A program made the translations under genes and the position numbers. A model generated the notes under the pieces. That model did not search any database and was not told the DNA's origin. It was given only the letters and a program-made list of their open reading frames with translations. Source: Acidobacteriota bacterium (GTDB lineage Bacteria; Acidobacteriota; Blastocatellia; Pyrinomonadales; Pyrinomonadaceae). From it: a DNA stretch of 20,242 nt. Below, one piece after another: positions 13,983 to 20,242 of the stretch (position 1 is the stretch's first letter; every line of letters starts with the position of its first letter). Where the stretch lies: positions 1 through 20,242 of the forward strand of contig JAHEEZ010000038.1 in assembly GCA_024640445.1 (NCBI GenBank), written 5' to 3'.

Positions 13983-15620
13983 TTACGGAACTCTCGTACC
14001 CCTGAAGGCGACCGGTCCCTGCGGGGTGTCGATAGTGCCTTCTACCTCGTTACCCGTAACCCTGCCGTCAAAGGCAACGGGAATATCGGAACCGCCCACG
14101 TTTACTGTCACTGAGAACGTGAAGCCAGTTGGGGTCGTCTTTCCGTCCCTGATGGGCGTTGCCGGGAACATGTCCGACGAAAGAGTACCAGTGAGGGTCT
14201 GGGCGGACTGTTCGAGAGTAAGGGTGGATGCGACGGATTGACCCGGAACATCTATCGTCAGATTCCATGTGCCGGCTACGCGGGGCGCGGCCCCACCCGC
14301 ATTAGCTCCGCCGGCAGGCTTCTCAGGTTTCTTCGGCTGTTCAAACTCCTTGCCGTCAACGAAGACGTATGCCACCGATGCGTCCTTGTCCAGAAGACCG
14401 CCTTTCACCAAGACCAGGTTCGCGATCTTCCCTTTTTCGATCGAACCCAACGTGTTGTCAACGCCAAGTATCTCCGCCGCTGTAAGCGTCATGGCCCGGA
14501 CAGCGTCGCCTTCGCTTAGCCCGTTCTCAACCGCCTCCCGGGCATTAGCGAAGTAGTCCTTCATATTCTTCAGTTCGCCTGAATGAAACGCGAACCGGAC
14601 TCCCGCCGCCTTTAGCCTGGCCGGATTCTTGGGAACCTCGGCCCTGAGCCTGAGAGTTTCCAGCGTCTCCGGCTCGGCGTCCTTTGACTCGGAAAGTGTG
14701 CGCTTCGGGAAATCCAGCGAAAGCAAAACTGCTATGTTGTCCGCCTTCAGACGGTCGGCGACCTTCCAGGACTCCTGACCGCCGGATATCAATGCTTTGA
14801 GCTTGAATTCTTTTGCCAGATCGAGCGCCCTTATGATCTCGCGCTCGGTGTTCGCTGTGAAGACGACCGGCTGTTCCCCGTTGACGACCGGGATAAGTGC
14901 TTCAAGGGAAGCGTCGGCGCCGGGCCGTTTCATCCCGCGGGGATCTTTCGCATACATCTTCAGAAGTTCGTCGTGGCGTTTCGCATCCAGAAACATTTGC
15001 CTGAGCGCCGCGAACGTACCCAAAAGCGAACCTGGGTAGGAACCCCTCAACGTCGTGAAAGTCACGTGCTGCGCGAACGGCGAACGGATGATCATCTCCG
15101 AGACCGAATCACCTGCCAGATTAATGACGGCAGATTGCCCATTGAATATTCCGCTGTTGTCCACAGTCAGCGCCGTCGTAAACCCGGCGTTCCGGTGCGC
15201 GGAAATCTGCGAATCGCCAGCTTTCAGCTTCGAAGCGGCCATCGTCTCCGGCCTCAGCCCATCAGCATAATTCGAGTTCGAATCGTCGCCAGCGGTCTGA
15301 CCCCTTTGTCCTCCGCCGCCCGGCGCGCCCGCAGGCTGGGAAGGAATGCCGAGACTGGTGTCGGCATCGAATAGCCCCGGATAGACGGTCATACCCTTGC
15401 CGTCAAAGATCTTCGCATCCGAAGGTGCCTTCACGCCGGCGCCGACAGACTCGATAAGGCCGTTGCGGATGACAACCGTTCCGTTCTCGATCACGGCACC
15501 TGATACGGTCACGATCTTCGCGTTTGTGATCGCGTACGATCCGACCTGGGCGTTGATCGCGAAGGCGAACGCGAAAAAGCACAAAACGGCGAGAACAACT
15601 CGCGGAAATTGTTTATTCAT
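13983..15620 (-). CDS. Exported amidohydrolase-fold pseudoenzyme with a C-terminal lipocalin-like beta domain
   Basis: The start is at ATG 15620, which gives the signal peptide MNKQFPRVVLAVLCFFAFAF followed by AINA and Q; the longer frame to 15905 adds unrelated sequence overlapping the divergent gene. The 545 residues split into an amidohydrolase fold (to about 430) and a beta-rich tail, RVAGTWNLTIDVPGQ...LTGTLSSDMFPATPI...GFTFSVTVNVGGSDIPVAF, after a Pro/Gly/Ala linker (PKKPEKPAGGANAGGAAP). At the metal site DAHTH has become DADTS (Asp88, Ser90), and the later histidines are missing (VVFTANTERE, LISGGQESW), so normal catalysis is unlikely. The first gene of the triplet, it is divergent from the DCC-family gene with 144 bases between the starts. 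Confidence 0.87.
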   Translation of the reverse strand: MNKQFPRVVLAVLCFFAFAFAINAQVGSYAITNAKIVTVSGAVIENGTVVIRNGLIESVGAGVKAPSDAKIFDGKGMTVYPGLFDADTSLGIPSQPAGAPGGGGQRGQTAGDDSNSNYADGLRPETMAASKLKAGDSQISAHRNAGFTTALTVDNSGIFNGQSAVINLAGDSVSEMIIRSPFAQHVTFTTLRGSYPGSLLGTFAALRQMFLDAKRHDELLKMYAKDPRGMKRPGADASLEALIPVVNGEQPVVFTANTEREIIRALDLAKEFKLKALISGGQESWKVADRLKADNIAVLLSLDFPKRTLSESKDAEPETLETLRLRAEVPKNPARLKAAGVRFAFHSGELKNMKDYFANAREAVENGLSEGDAVRAMTLTAAEILGVDNTLGSIEKGKIANLVLVKGGLLDKDASVAYVFVDGKEFEQPKKPEKPAGGANAGGAAPRVAGTWNLTIDVPGQSVASTLTLEQSAQTLTGTLSSDMFPATPIRDGKTTPTGFTFSVTVNVGGSDIPVAFDGRVTGNEVEGTIDTPQGPVAFRGTRVP

Positions 15621-15764
15621 AGCTTTACTGCTGAAAATCTGAGGATGTGAACTGCAATTTTTGTGTACGCAGTATAGAGCAAAAGGTTTGCGTTTGAAAA
15701 GCGATTTCATTGATAGTGGGCAGATACCGCTTGCCAATCCCGGCCAAGTGTCTAACATAGGCTT

Positions 15765-16178
15765 ATGGAAGCAACCGTTCTCTTTGACGGCGTATGCAAT
15801 TTCTGCAACGGTTCCGTTAATTTCATTATCCGTCGCGACAGCAGAGGCTTCTTCAAATTCGCACCTCTTCAGTCGCAAATGGCCGCCGACCTCCTTGCAA
15901 AACACACCGTCGACAAGGAAAAGACGGATTCGATCATCTTGGTTGAAAACGGCAAAGTTTACTTGTTCTCGACAGCAGCTCTGAGGATAGCGAGCAGGCT
16001 TGATGGAAACTGGCCGCTCCTTTATGGATTCATTATCGTGCCGCGGCCGATCCGGGATTTCTTCTACAAACTGTTCGCGAAGTACCGGTACAAGATGTTT
16101 GGCAGGACCGATCAGTGCATGATCCCGACGCCGGCAGTGAGAGGACGATTTCTCGCGGAAGCGAAGACCGAGGATTGA
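15765..16178 (+). CDS. DCC family (DUF393) thiol-disulfide oxidoreductase-like protein
   Basis: The 137-residue protein opens with LFDGVCNFCNGSVNFIIRRD; DGxCxxC is the family motif, with the redox pair at Cys11 and Cys14. FKFAPLQSQMAADLL and SIILVENGKVYLFSTAALRI follow the thioredoxin-like pattern of YuxK-type proteins, and the last third (WPLLYGFIIVPRPIRDFFYKLFAKYRYKMFG in outline) is hydrophobic and basic, suggesting membrane contact. No signal peptide is seen. The reaction partner is unknown. Ribosome-binding signal is weak. The gene precedes mutS2 by 100 bases, which include a 53-nt three-stem repeat, and a functional link to mutS2 is not implied. Confidence 0.9.
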   Translation: MEATVLFDGVCNFCNGSVNFIIRRDSRGFFKFAPLQSQMAADLLAKHTVDKEKTDSIILVENGKVYLFSTAALRIASRLDGNWPLLYGFIIVPRPIRDFFYKLFAKYRYKMFGRTDQCMIPTPAVRGRFLAEAKTED

Positions 16179-16196
16179 GGATGGTGCGTACGTGTA

Positions 16197-16251
16197 CCGT
16201 TAAGAGCAACGCTCCGCGTTGCATGGCAGCGCAGAGCGCCGCTCTTAACGG
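16197..16251. repeat. 53-nt three-stem element, copy 3, with perfect outer stem
   Basis: The outer arms CCGTTAAGAGC (16197-16207) and GCTCTTAACGG (16241-16251) pair perfectly over 11 bp. Inside are CAACGC-TCC-GCGTTG (perfect, 16207-16221) and CAGCGC-AGA-GCGCCG (one mismatch). The core from CGTT to AACG is 53 bases, as in both copies at 9482 and 9551. It lies 28 bases before the mutS2 ATG and could fold in its mRNA leader. Confidence 0.87.
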
Positions 16252-16278
16252 CTCACAGATCTCATTGATCGTTGGTCA

Positions 16279-18675
16279 ATGATCGCTGAAGAAATGTTCG
16301 ACACTGAGACATTACAATTCGACCCGCTCCTGGAGCTGATCGCGGGAAACGCGCAAACGCCTATGGGTCGAAAGCGCATTCTCGCGGCGGCGCCCTTCAC
16401 AAGCAGGCCGGAGTTGGAACGGGATCTGGAGTCGCTCGCTGAAGCGGTAAAGCTTCGATCGGAAGACGTCCGGTGGCGGTTCTCGGAATTACGGAATCCT
16501 GCAGGCATCATCAGCCGTTTGCGGATCCGCGACACAATGATCGAGCCGTTGGACCTCAGGGAACTTGCCTCGCTCATGCGGCAGGCGATTGAGGTTCGGT
16601 CGGTAATTCGAGAATTTGCGGAAGAGGCGCCTTCGCTTTGGGCGATCGCCGAGAACATCAGCCCCGAACTTGCGGGTCCCGCCGAAGAAATTAACAGGAA
16701 GATCCTGCCGAACGGCGAACTTGATGATTCCGCGTCGGCGGAACTCAACCGGCTACGGCGCGACATAAATTCGCAAAGAGCGCGTCTGACGAAATCGCTG
16801 GAAGCGCTGATGCGTTCCAAGGAGGACGCGGTCCAGGACGATATAGTAACGGTCCGCAACGATCGGTTCGTGATCCCTGTAAAGGCCGATTTCAAGGGGA
16901 AGATCAGCGGCGTCGCGCACGGTGCTTCATCGTCCGGCGCGACGGTGTTTATCGAGCCGCTCGAGGCGATCGAGGCGAACAACGAACTTCAGACGCTGAA
17001 GGCGAAAGAAGAGAACGAGATCCTGCGCATTCTTTTCTCGCTTTCCGAGAGTCTTCGTCAAAGCCTGCCTTTGATCGTGATTGCGGCTGAGGCTGTCGCG
17101 GAACTCGACGCCGTGAACGCAAAAGCGGAATTCGCCAGAAGTTTCGGAGCGGTCGTGCCGGTGATCAACAACGAGGGCGATCTTGCAATTGAGAACGCGC
17201 GGCATCCTTTGCTCGAAGACGCGCTTCGCGGGACCGATGCCGAGATCGTGCCCGTCAGCTTCGCCCTCTCCAGCGAAAACCCAATAATGATCATCTCCGG
17301 CGCGAACGCGGGAGGAAAGACGGTGGTCCTGAAAACCGCCGGGCTCTTGTCGATGATGGCCGTATCCGGGCTTCCCATTCCGGCAGAATCCGCGGCCGTC
17401 CCGTTCTACGCTTCGGTGCTTGCGGACATAGGCGACAAGCAGTCGATCTCCGCCAATCTCTCTACCTTTTCTTCGCACATCTCGAACATCGCCTCGATGA
17501 TAGAAGGGCTTGAGATCCCGGCCCTCGTCCTGCTCGATGAGGTTGGAACGGGAACCGATCCGGAAGAGGGTTCGGCGCTCGGCGTAGCGATCGTCGATCA
17601 TTTCCGGAACCACGGCGCTCAGGTGATCGCTTCTACGCACTACCGTGGACTGAAGATCTATGCTGCGAACGACGAGACCGTGATCAACGCCTCGGTCGAG
17701 TTCGACGAAAAGACGCTCGAGCCTACATATAAGCTCTTGACCGGGCTCGCCGGCGCATCATCTGGTCTTGAAATGGCGAAGAGATTCGGCATTCGAGAAC
17801 AGGTGATCGAAAAGGCGCGCGCGAATCTCGATCTCGCCGCGCGGGAGGCCGAGGACTATCTTCACAAGCTTCAGGCGGAAACGAAACAGGCGGAAGACCT
17901 GCGCGTCGCACTGGAAACCGAACGAGAGGCGGTCGCCGAGCGATATGCCAGCCTGGACGTCGAGTTTCGGCAGAAGGAAAAGAAACGGCGGGAGAGGTTC
18001 GAGAAGGAGATCGACAAGATCGTCTCTGAATTCGAGACAAGAGCGAAAGAACTTCTTAGATCTGTCAGCGACAAGAAAGAGCGCAAGAAACTGGAAAAAG
18101 ACCTTGCGGGAAAGAAGGCCGAATTGAAACGGTCGGCCGCCGCCGCGACAGGAACGGAAAAGAAATCGTTCGAACCCACCGACGACGGCCCTCCGCCCGG
18201 GATGGAAGAGAAGGACATTCCGATCGCGCCCGGAGTTCAGGTGCTTCTGAAACGTTTCGGAACGATTGGAAAGGTGGAAAGGGTCACAGACGACGGGGTG
18301 GAAGTATCGGTCGGTTCGATGCGTATGCGGCAGGACATCGACGATCTTCAGGCGGTTTCTTCGAAGGGCGGCGGCGCGAAGGTGGGTAAAGGATCCGGAA
18401 GAGATCTGGATGAACTGACATCAAGAGAAGTGGCGAAGGAGCTGAACCTCATCGGGAAAACGACGCTTGATGCCGAGATCGATGTGGACCGCTTTCTCGA
18501 CGAATCGTATATGGCGAGGCTCGAATCCGTGAGGATAATCCACGGCTTCGGAACTGGCGCGCTTAAGAACGCCGTCCACCAGACATTAAAGGGCCATCCG
18601 CACGTGGAGAGTTTCGGCTTCGCGCCCCAGAACGAGGGCGGCAACGGCGCGACGATCGTTGAATTGAAGAAGTGA
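16279..18675 (+). CDS. mutS2: Endonuclease MutS2 (MutS-like ATPase with KOW and Smr domains)
   Basis: MutS2 is linked to suppression of recombination and, in some bacteria, to rescue of collided ribosomes. The 798 residues hold the MutS core (from LQFDPLLELIAGNAQTPMG), the ATPase with Walker A GANAGGKT (341-348) and Walker B LVLLDEVGTGTDPEEG (Asp420, Glu421), and ASTHYRGLK. Then come a long charged coiled coil (about 515-620), a KOW-like segment (APGVQVLLKRFGTIGKVERV, 650-670) and a C-terminal Smr domain with HGFGTGALK (His755). In the Smr domain the usual LDLR(G) motif reads LNLIG, losing Asp and Arg, so nuclease activity may be weakened. The start could also be the ATG at 16294 (MFDTETLQF). 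A three-stem repeat sits in the leader. Confidence 0.95.
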   Translation: MIAEEMFDTETLQFDPLLELIAGNAQTPMGRKRILAAAPFTSRPELERDLESLAEAVKLRSEDVRWRFSELRNPAGIISRLRIRDTMIEPLDLRELASLMRQAIEVRSVIREFAEEAPSLWAIAENISPELAGPAEEINRKILPNGELDDSASAELNRLRRDINSQRARLTKSLEALMRSKEDAVQDDIVTVRNDRFVIPVKADFKGKISGVAHGASSSGATVFIEPLEAIEANNELQTLKAKEENEILRILFSLSESLRQSLPLIVIAAEAVAELDAVNAKAEFARSFGAVVPVINNEGDLAIENARHPLLEDALRGTDAEIVPVSFALSSENPIMIISGANAGGKTVVLKTAGLLSMMAVSGLPIPAESAAVPFYASVLADIGDKQSISANLSTFSSHISNIASMIEGLEIPALVLLDEVGTGTDPEEGSALGVAIVDHFRNHGAQVIASTHYRGLKIYAANDETVINASVEFDEKTLEPTYKLLTGLAGASSGLEMAKRFGIREQVIEKARANLDLAAREAEDYLHKLQAETKQAEDLRVALETEREAVAERYASLDVEFRQKEKKRRERFEKEIDKIVSEFETRAKELLRSVSDKKERKKLEKDLAGKKAELKRSAAAATGTEKKSFEPTDDGPPPGMEEKDIPIAPGVQVLLKRFGTIGKVERVTDDGVEVSVGSMRMRQDIDDLQAVSSKGGGAKVGKGSGRDLDELTSREVAKELNLIGKTTLDAEIDVDRFLDESYMARLESVRIIHGFGTGALKNAVHQTLKGHPHVESFGFAPQNEGGNGATIVELKK

Positions 18676-18677
18676 CA

Positions 18678-18701
18678 GTAGGGGCGGGGCTTGTCCCCGC
18701 C
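18678..18701 (+). repeat. 24-bp hairpin repeat, intergenic copy of the element inside preT
   Basis: GGGGCGGGG and CCCCGCC arms enclose CTTGT. It matches 2697-2720 at about 20 of 24 positions, with stem changes that keep pairing. It begins right after the mutS2 stop. Confidence 0.75.
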
Positions 18702-18785
18702 TTTCGGTCCGATGAACTTTAGTTTGTCGGTTTTCCACCACGGAGTGCATGGGGGTCACGGAGAATTTTGAGCCGTTTCCTTACA

Positions 18786-18810
18786 CGTTCAGAGTTCAAG
18801 CTTCAGCTTG
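18786..18810 (+). repeat. 25-bp palindrome repeat, copy 1 (CGTTCAGAGTT + CAAGCT..AGCTTG)
   Basis: Perfect stem CAAGCT/AGCTTG (18797-18802 with 18805-18810). The whole 25 bases recur at 18946-18970 with one difference (TC to TT in the loop). Confidence 0.85.
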
Positions 18811-18830
18811 TGCCAAGAAGACGAGTTTTC

Positions 18831-18860
18831 GCCGCGGATCAGCGCGGAAAACGCGGATAG
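18831..18860 (+). repeat. Dispersed 30-bp GC-rich repeat, copy 2
   Basis: About 27 of 30 bases match 696-725, and an inverted diverged copy is at 843-873. Confidence 0.7.
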
Positions 18861-18945
18861 GTTCAGGGCTGGAGCGGTAGCGACGGGCACAGAAAGATTA
18901 ACCGCGGAGGTGCAAAGTCGCTGAGGATTTTTGGAAGGCAGGACG

Positions 18946-18970
18946 CGTTCAGAGTTCAAGCTTTAGCTTG
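18946..18970 (+). repeat. 25-bp palindrome repeat, copy 2
   Basis: Same orientation as 18786-18810, 160 bases apart, with 24 of 25 bases identical. Confidence 0.85.
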
Positions 18971-19084
18971 TCTTAGCGCAGGGAGAGTTAGCCGCGGATT
19001 CCACGAATTTCACGGATCAGCTCCCTCCGCGTCTTTGCGCCTCCGCGGTTAGACAATCGCCGTTCAAAATGTTCGCTGCCAGTT

Positions 19085-19110
19085 GACGCCCTCCCTCACG
19101 GTCGGGCGTC
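19085..19110 (+). repeat. Hairpin element of the 38-bp family, copy 4, with changed stem
   Basis: GACGCCC (19085-19091) pairs perfectly with GGGCGTC (19104-19110) around the loop TCCCTCACGGTC, which is identical to copy 3. In copies 1-2 the stem is AGCCC/GGGCT, so both arms changed together. Confidence 0.82.
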
Positions 19111-19224
19111 CTACACACCCTTCAGCTCACAATTTTCAATCCTCAATTCACAATTTCCCATTCCCGATTTACAATCTAGAATTCAATTTCAGATTTAGAA
19201 TTTTCAGTTTTTCACTTATCGCCC

Positions 19225-20242
19225 GTGCTGTTTCCTCAATACTTCATAGACGACCTCAAGAACCGCGCCGACATCGTGGCGATAATCGGCGAGCACGTCC
19301 AGCTGAAGAAGAAAGGATCGAGCTGGATGGCCTGCTGTCCCTTCCACCAGGAAAAAACTCCTTCGTTCTCAGTAAATCCCGGAAAAGGTTTTTATCATTG
19401 CTTCGGCTGCGAGAAGTCCGGAACCGTCTATAACTTCCTTATGGAGGTTGAGGGATTGAATTTCCCTGAGGCCGTGCGAAAGGTCGCCGAGATCTCCGGC
19501 ATCCCCCTTCCCGAACCGGTCGACGACGTGAATTACGCGCGCCAGAAACAGCAGCGCGACGCCGAAAAGAAACTCGCCGAGAAGGTCATCGAGCTTAACC
19601 GGATAGCGCTCGAGCTATGGGAGGAGAATCTCATCGCTGACAATCCTCAATCGAAGGCCGCGCGCGAGTACCTGAATTCGCGCGAGCTGGATGACGAGAC
19701 GATAAAGAAATTCCGCATCGGTTTCGCGGAAGACAGCTGGGACCGGCTTCTTAACTTATTGAAAGAACAGGGTTTCGAAGAAAAGCTGATACGTGAAAGT
19801 GGGCTTGTTTCGATCAACGAGGAGAAGGATCGGATCTACGATCGTTTCAGGGGACGGATAATCTTTCCTGTGCTCGACATCAACGGTGATCCGATCGCCT
19901 TCGGGGCGCGGACGTTAGGCAGCGGAGAGCCGAAATACCTGAATTCTCCCGAGACGCCGGCGTATGTGAAAGGCGAACATCTTTATGGATTTTTTCAGAA
20001 TAAAGATGAGATAAGGAAGCGCAAATACGCAATACTCGTCGAAGGGTACCTGGACCTGCTCGCCTTGTATCAATTTGGGGTGAAAAACTGCGTTGCGAGC
20101 CTCGGAACGGCGTTCACGGACGCCCAGGCAAAACTCCTCGGCAGGTTTGCACGAAAGGTTGCCGTTAACTATGATGGAGACAGTGCGGGAATAAAGGCGG
20201 CAAGACGGGCAATAGAGACGCTACTCGCGGCGGATTTTGAAA
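19225..20242 (+). CDS. dnaG: DNA primase DnaG, 3' end missing
   Basis: DnaG makes the RNA primers for chromosome replication. The frame opens at GTG 19225 (LFPQYFIDDLKNRADIVAII, the usual DnaG start) and runs off the window, showing 339 codons. The CHC2 zinc-binding domain is complete: CPFHQEKTPSFSVNPGKGFY followed by HCFGC. The core domain has FRGRIIFPVLDINGDPIAFG and EPKYLNSPETP. The TOPRIM domain shows VEGYLDLLALYQFG with the catalytic glutamate and ASLGTAFTDAQ, then NYDGDSAGIKAA with the metal-binding DxD. There is no clear Shine-Dalgarno before the GTG, and an AT-rich tract precedes it. The helicase-interaction domain would lie beyond the end. Any rpoD neighbour cannot be seen. Confidence 0.96.
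   Translation, partial: MLFPQYFIDDLKNRADIVAIIGEHVQLKKKGSSWMACCPFHQEKTPSFSVNPGKGFYHCFGCEKSGTVYNFLMEVEGLNFPEAVRKVAEISGIPLPEPVDDVNYARQKQQRDAEKKLAEKVIELNRIALELWEENLIADNPQSKAAREYLNSRELDDETIKKFRIGFAEDSWDRLLNLLKEQGFEEKLIRESGLVSINEEKDRIYDRFRGRIIFPVLDINGDPIAFGARTLGSGEPKYLNSPETPAYVKGEHLYGFFQNKDEIRKRKYAILVEGYLDLLALYQFGVKNCVASLGTAFTDAQAKLLGRFARKVAVNYDGDSAGIKAARRAIETLLAADFE

Larger units (their letters stand above)
18676..19224. other. 549-bp gene-free spacer between mutS2 and dnaG, built mostly of dispersed repeats
   Basis: No convincing gene was found. In order: the 24-bp hairpin (18678-18701), a CACCACGGAG-type segment (about 18736-18764), a CAAGCT..AGCTTG palindrome (18786-18810), the 30-bp GC-rich repeat (18831-18860), a CCGCGGAGG segment (about 18901-18930), the palindrome again (18946-18970), a segment bounded by TTAGCCGCGG (18988) and CCGCGGTTAG (19043-19052), a 26-bp hairpin (19085-19110), and an AT-rich tract with CACAATTT/CAATTC repeats (19125-19215). 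A dnaG promoter must be inside, probably in the AT-rich end, but I cannot place it. Confidence 0.75.

Noticed and set aside
15621..15905. N-terminal extension of the first amidohydrolase-fold protein
   Set aside because: It would place 95 unrelated residues before a clear signal peptide and overlap the start of the divergent DCC-family gene.
19083..19433. 116-codon ORF overlapping the start of dnaG
   Set aside because: It is a different frame of the repeat-rich spacer and of dnaG, which carries unmistakable primase motifs.

Overview
The window looks like a chromosomal segment from a moderately GC-rich, free-living Gram-negative bacterium. Tandem secreted amidohydrolases with lipocalin-like tails, a P1 peptidase, an S41 peptidase and spacers crowded with hairpin repeats remind me of Acidobacteriota, possibly Blastocatellia/Pyrinomonadaceae. 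That placement is from general familiarity and is not proven here. No tRNA, rRNA, CRISPR, prophage or transposase gene was seen.

Layout. (1) Bases 1-5290, plus strand: a reductive pyrimidine catabolism cluster. It has the 3' part of a nitrilase-fold beta-ureidopropionase, a Rid-family protein without the usual arginine, a GNAT acetyltransferase, both subunits of NAD-dependent dihydropyrimidine dehydrogenase (preT, preA), and a small double zinc-ribbon protein lodged between preT and preA. PreTA would reduce uracil/thymine and the nitrilase would perform the last hydrolysis; a dihydropyrimidinase is expected upstream of the window. (2) 5300-9610: a small His-tailed membrane protein (minus), a secreted P1/DmpA-type peptidase, a 5 x 44-bp tandem hairpin array, a GDCCVxC-type mini protein (minus), then a TetR regulator and a secreted S41 peptidase in an apparent two-gene operon. 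(3) 9628-15620, minus strand: a circularly permuted ATP-grasp-like enzyme, and upstream of it three consecutive exported amidohydrolase-fold proteins ending at a rho-independent terminator. Only the middle one keeps the metal-binding histidines; the other two look like pseudoenzymes. (4) 15765-20242, plus strand: a DCC-family (DUF393) thiol-disulfide protein, mutS2, a 549-bp repeat-filled spacer, and the 5' part of dnaG.

The most unusual aspect is the spacers and one coding sequence. At least six kinds of short dispersed palindromic element occur: a 38-bp hairpin with compensatory stem changes, a 53-nt three-stem element present three times at constant length, a 44-bp tandem array, a 24-bp hairpin also found in frame inside preT, a ~62-bp element present as an inverted pair, and smaller palindromes. 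Two accessory genes of the pyrimidine cluster (GNAT and zinc ribbon) are each bracketed by inverted copies of such elements, as if loaded into the operon as cassettes.
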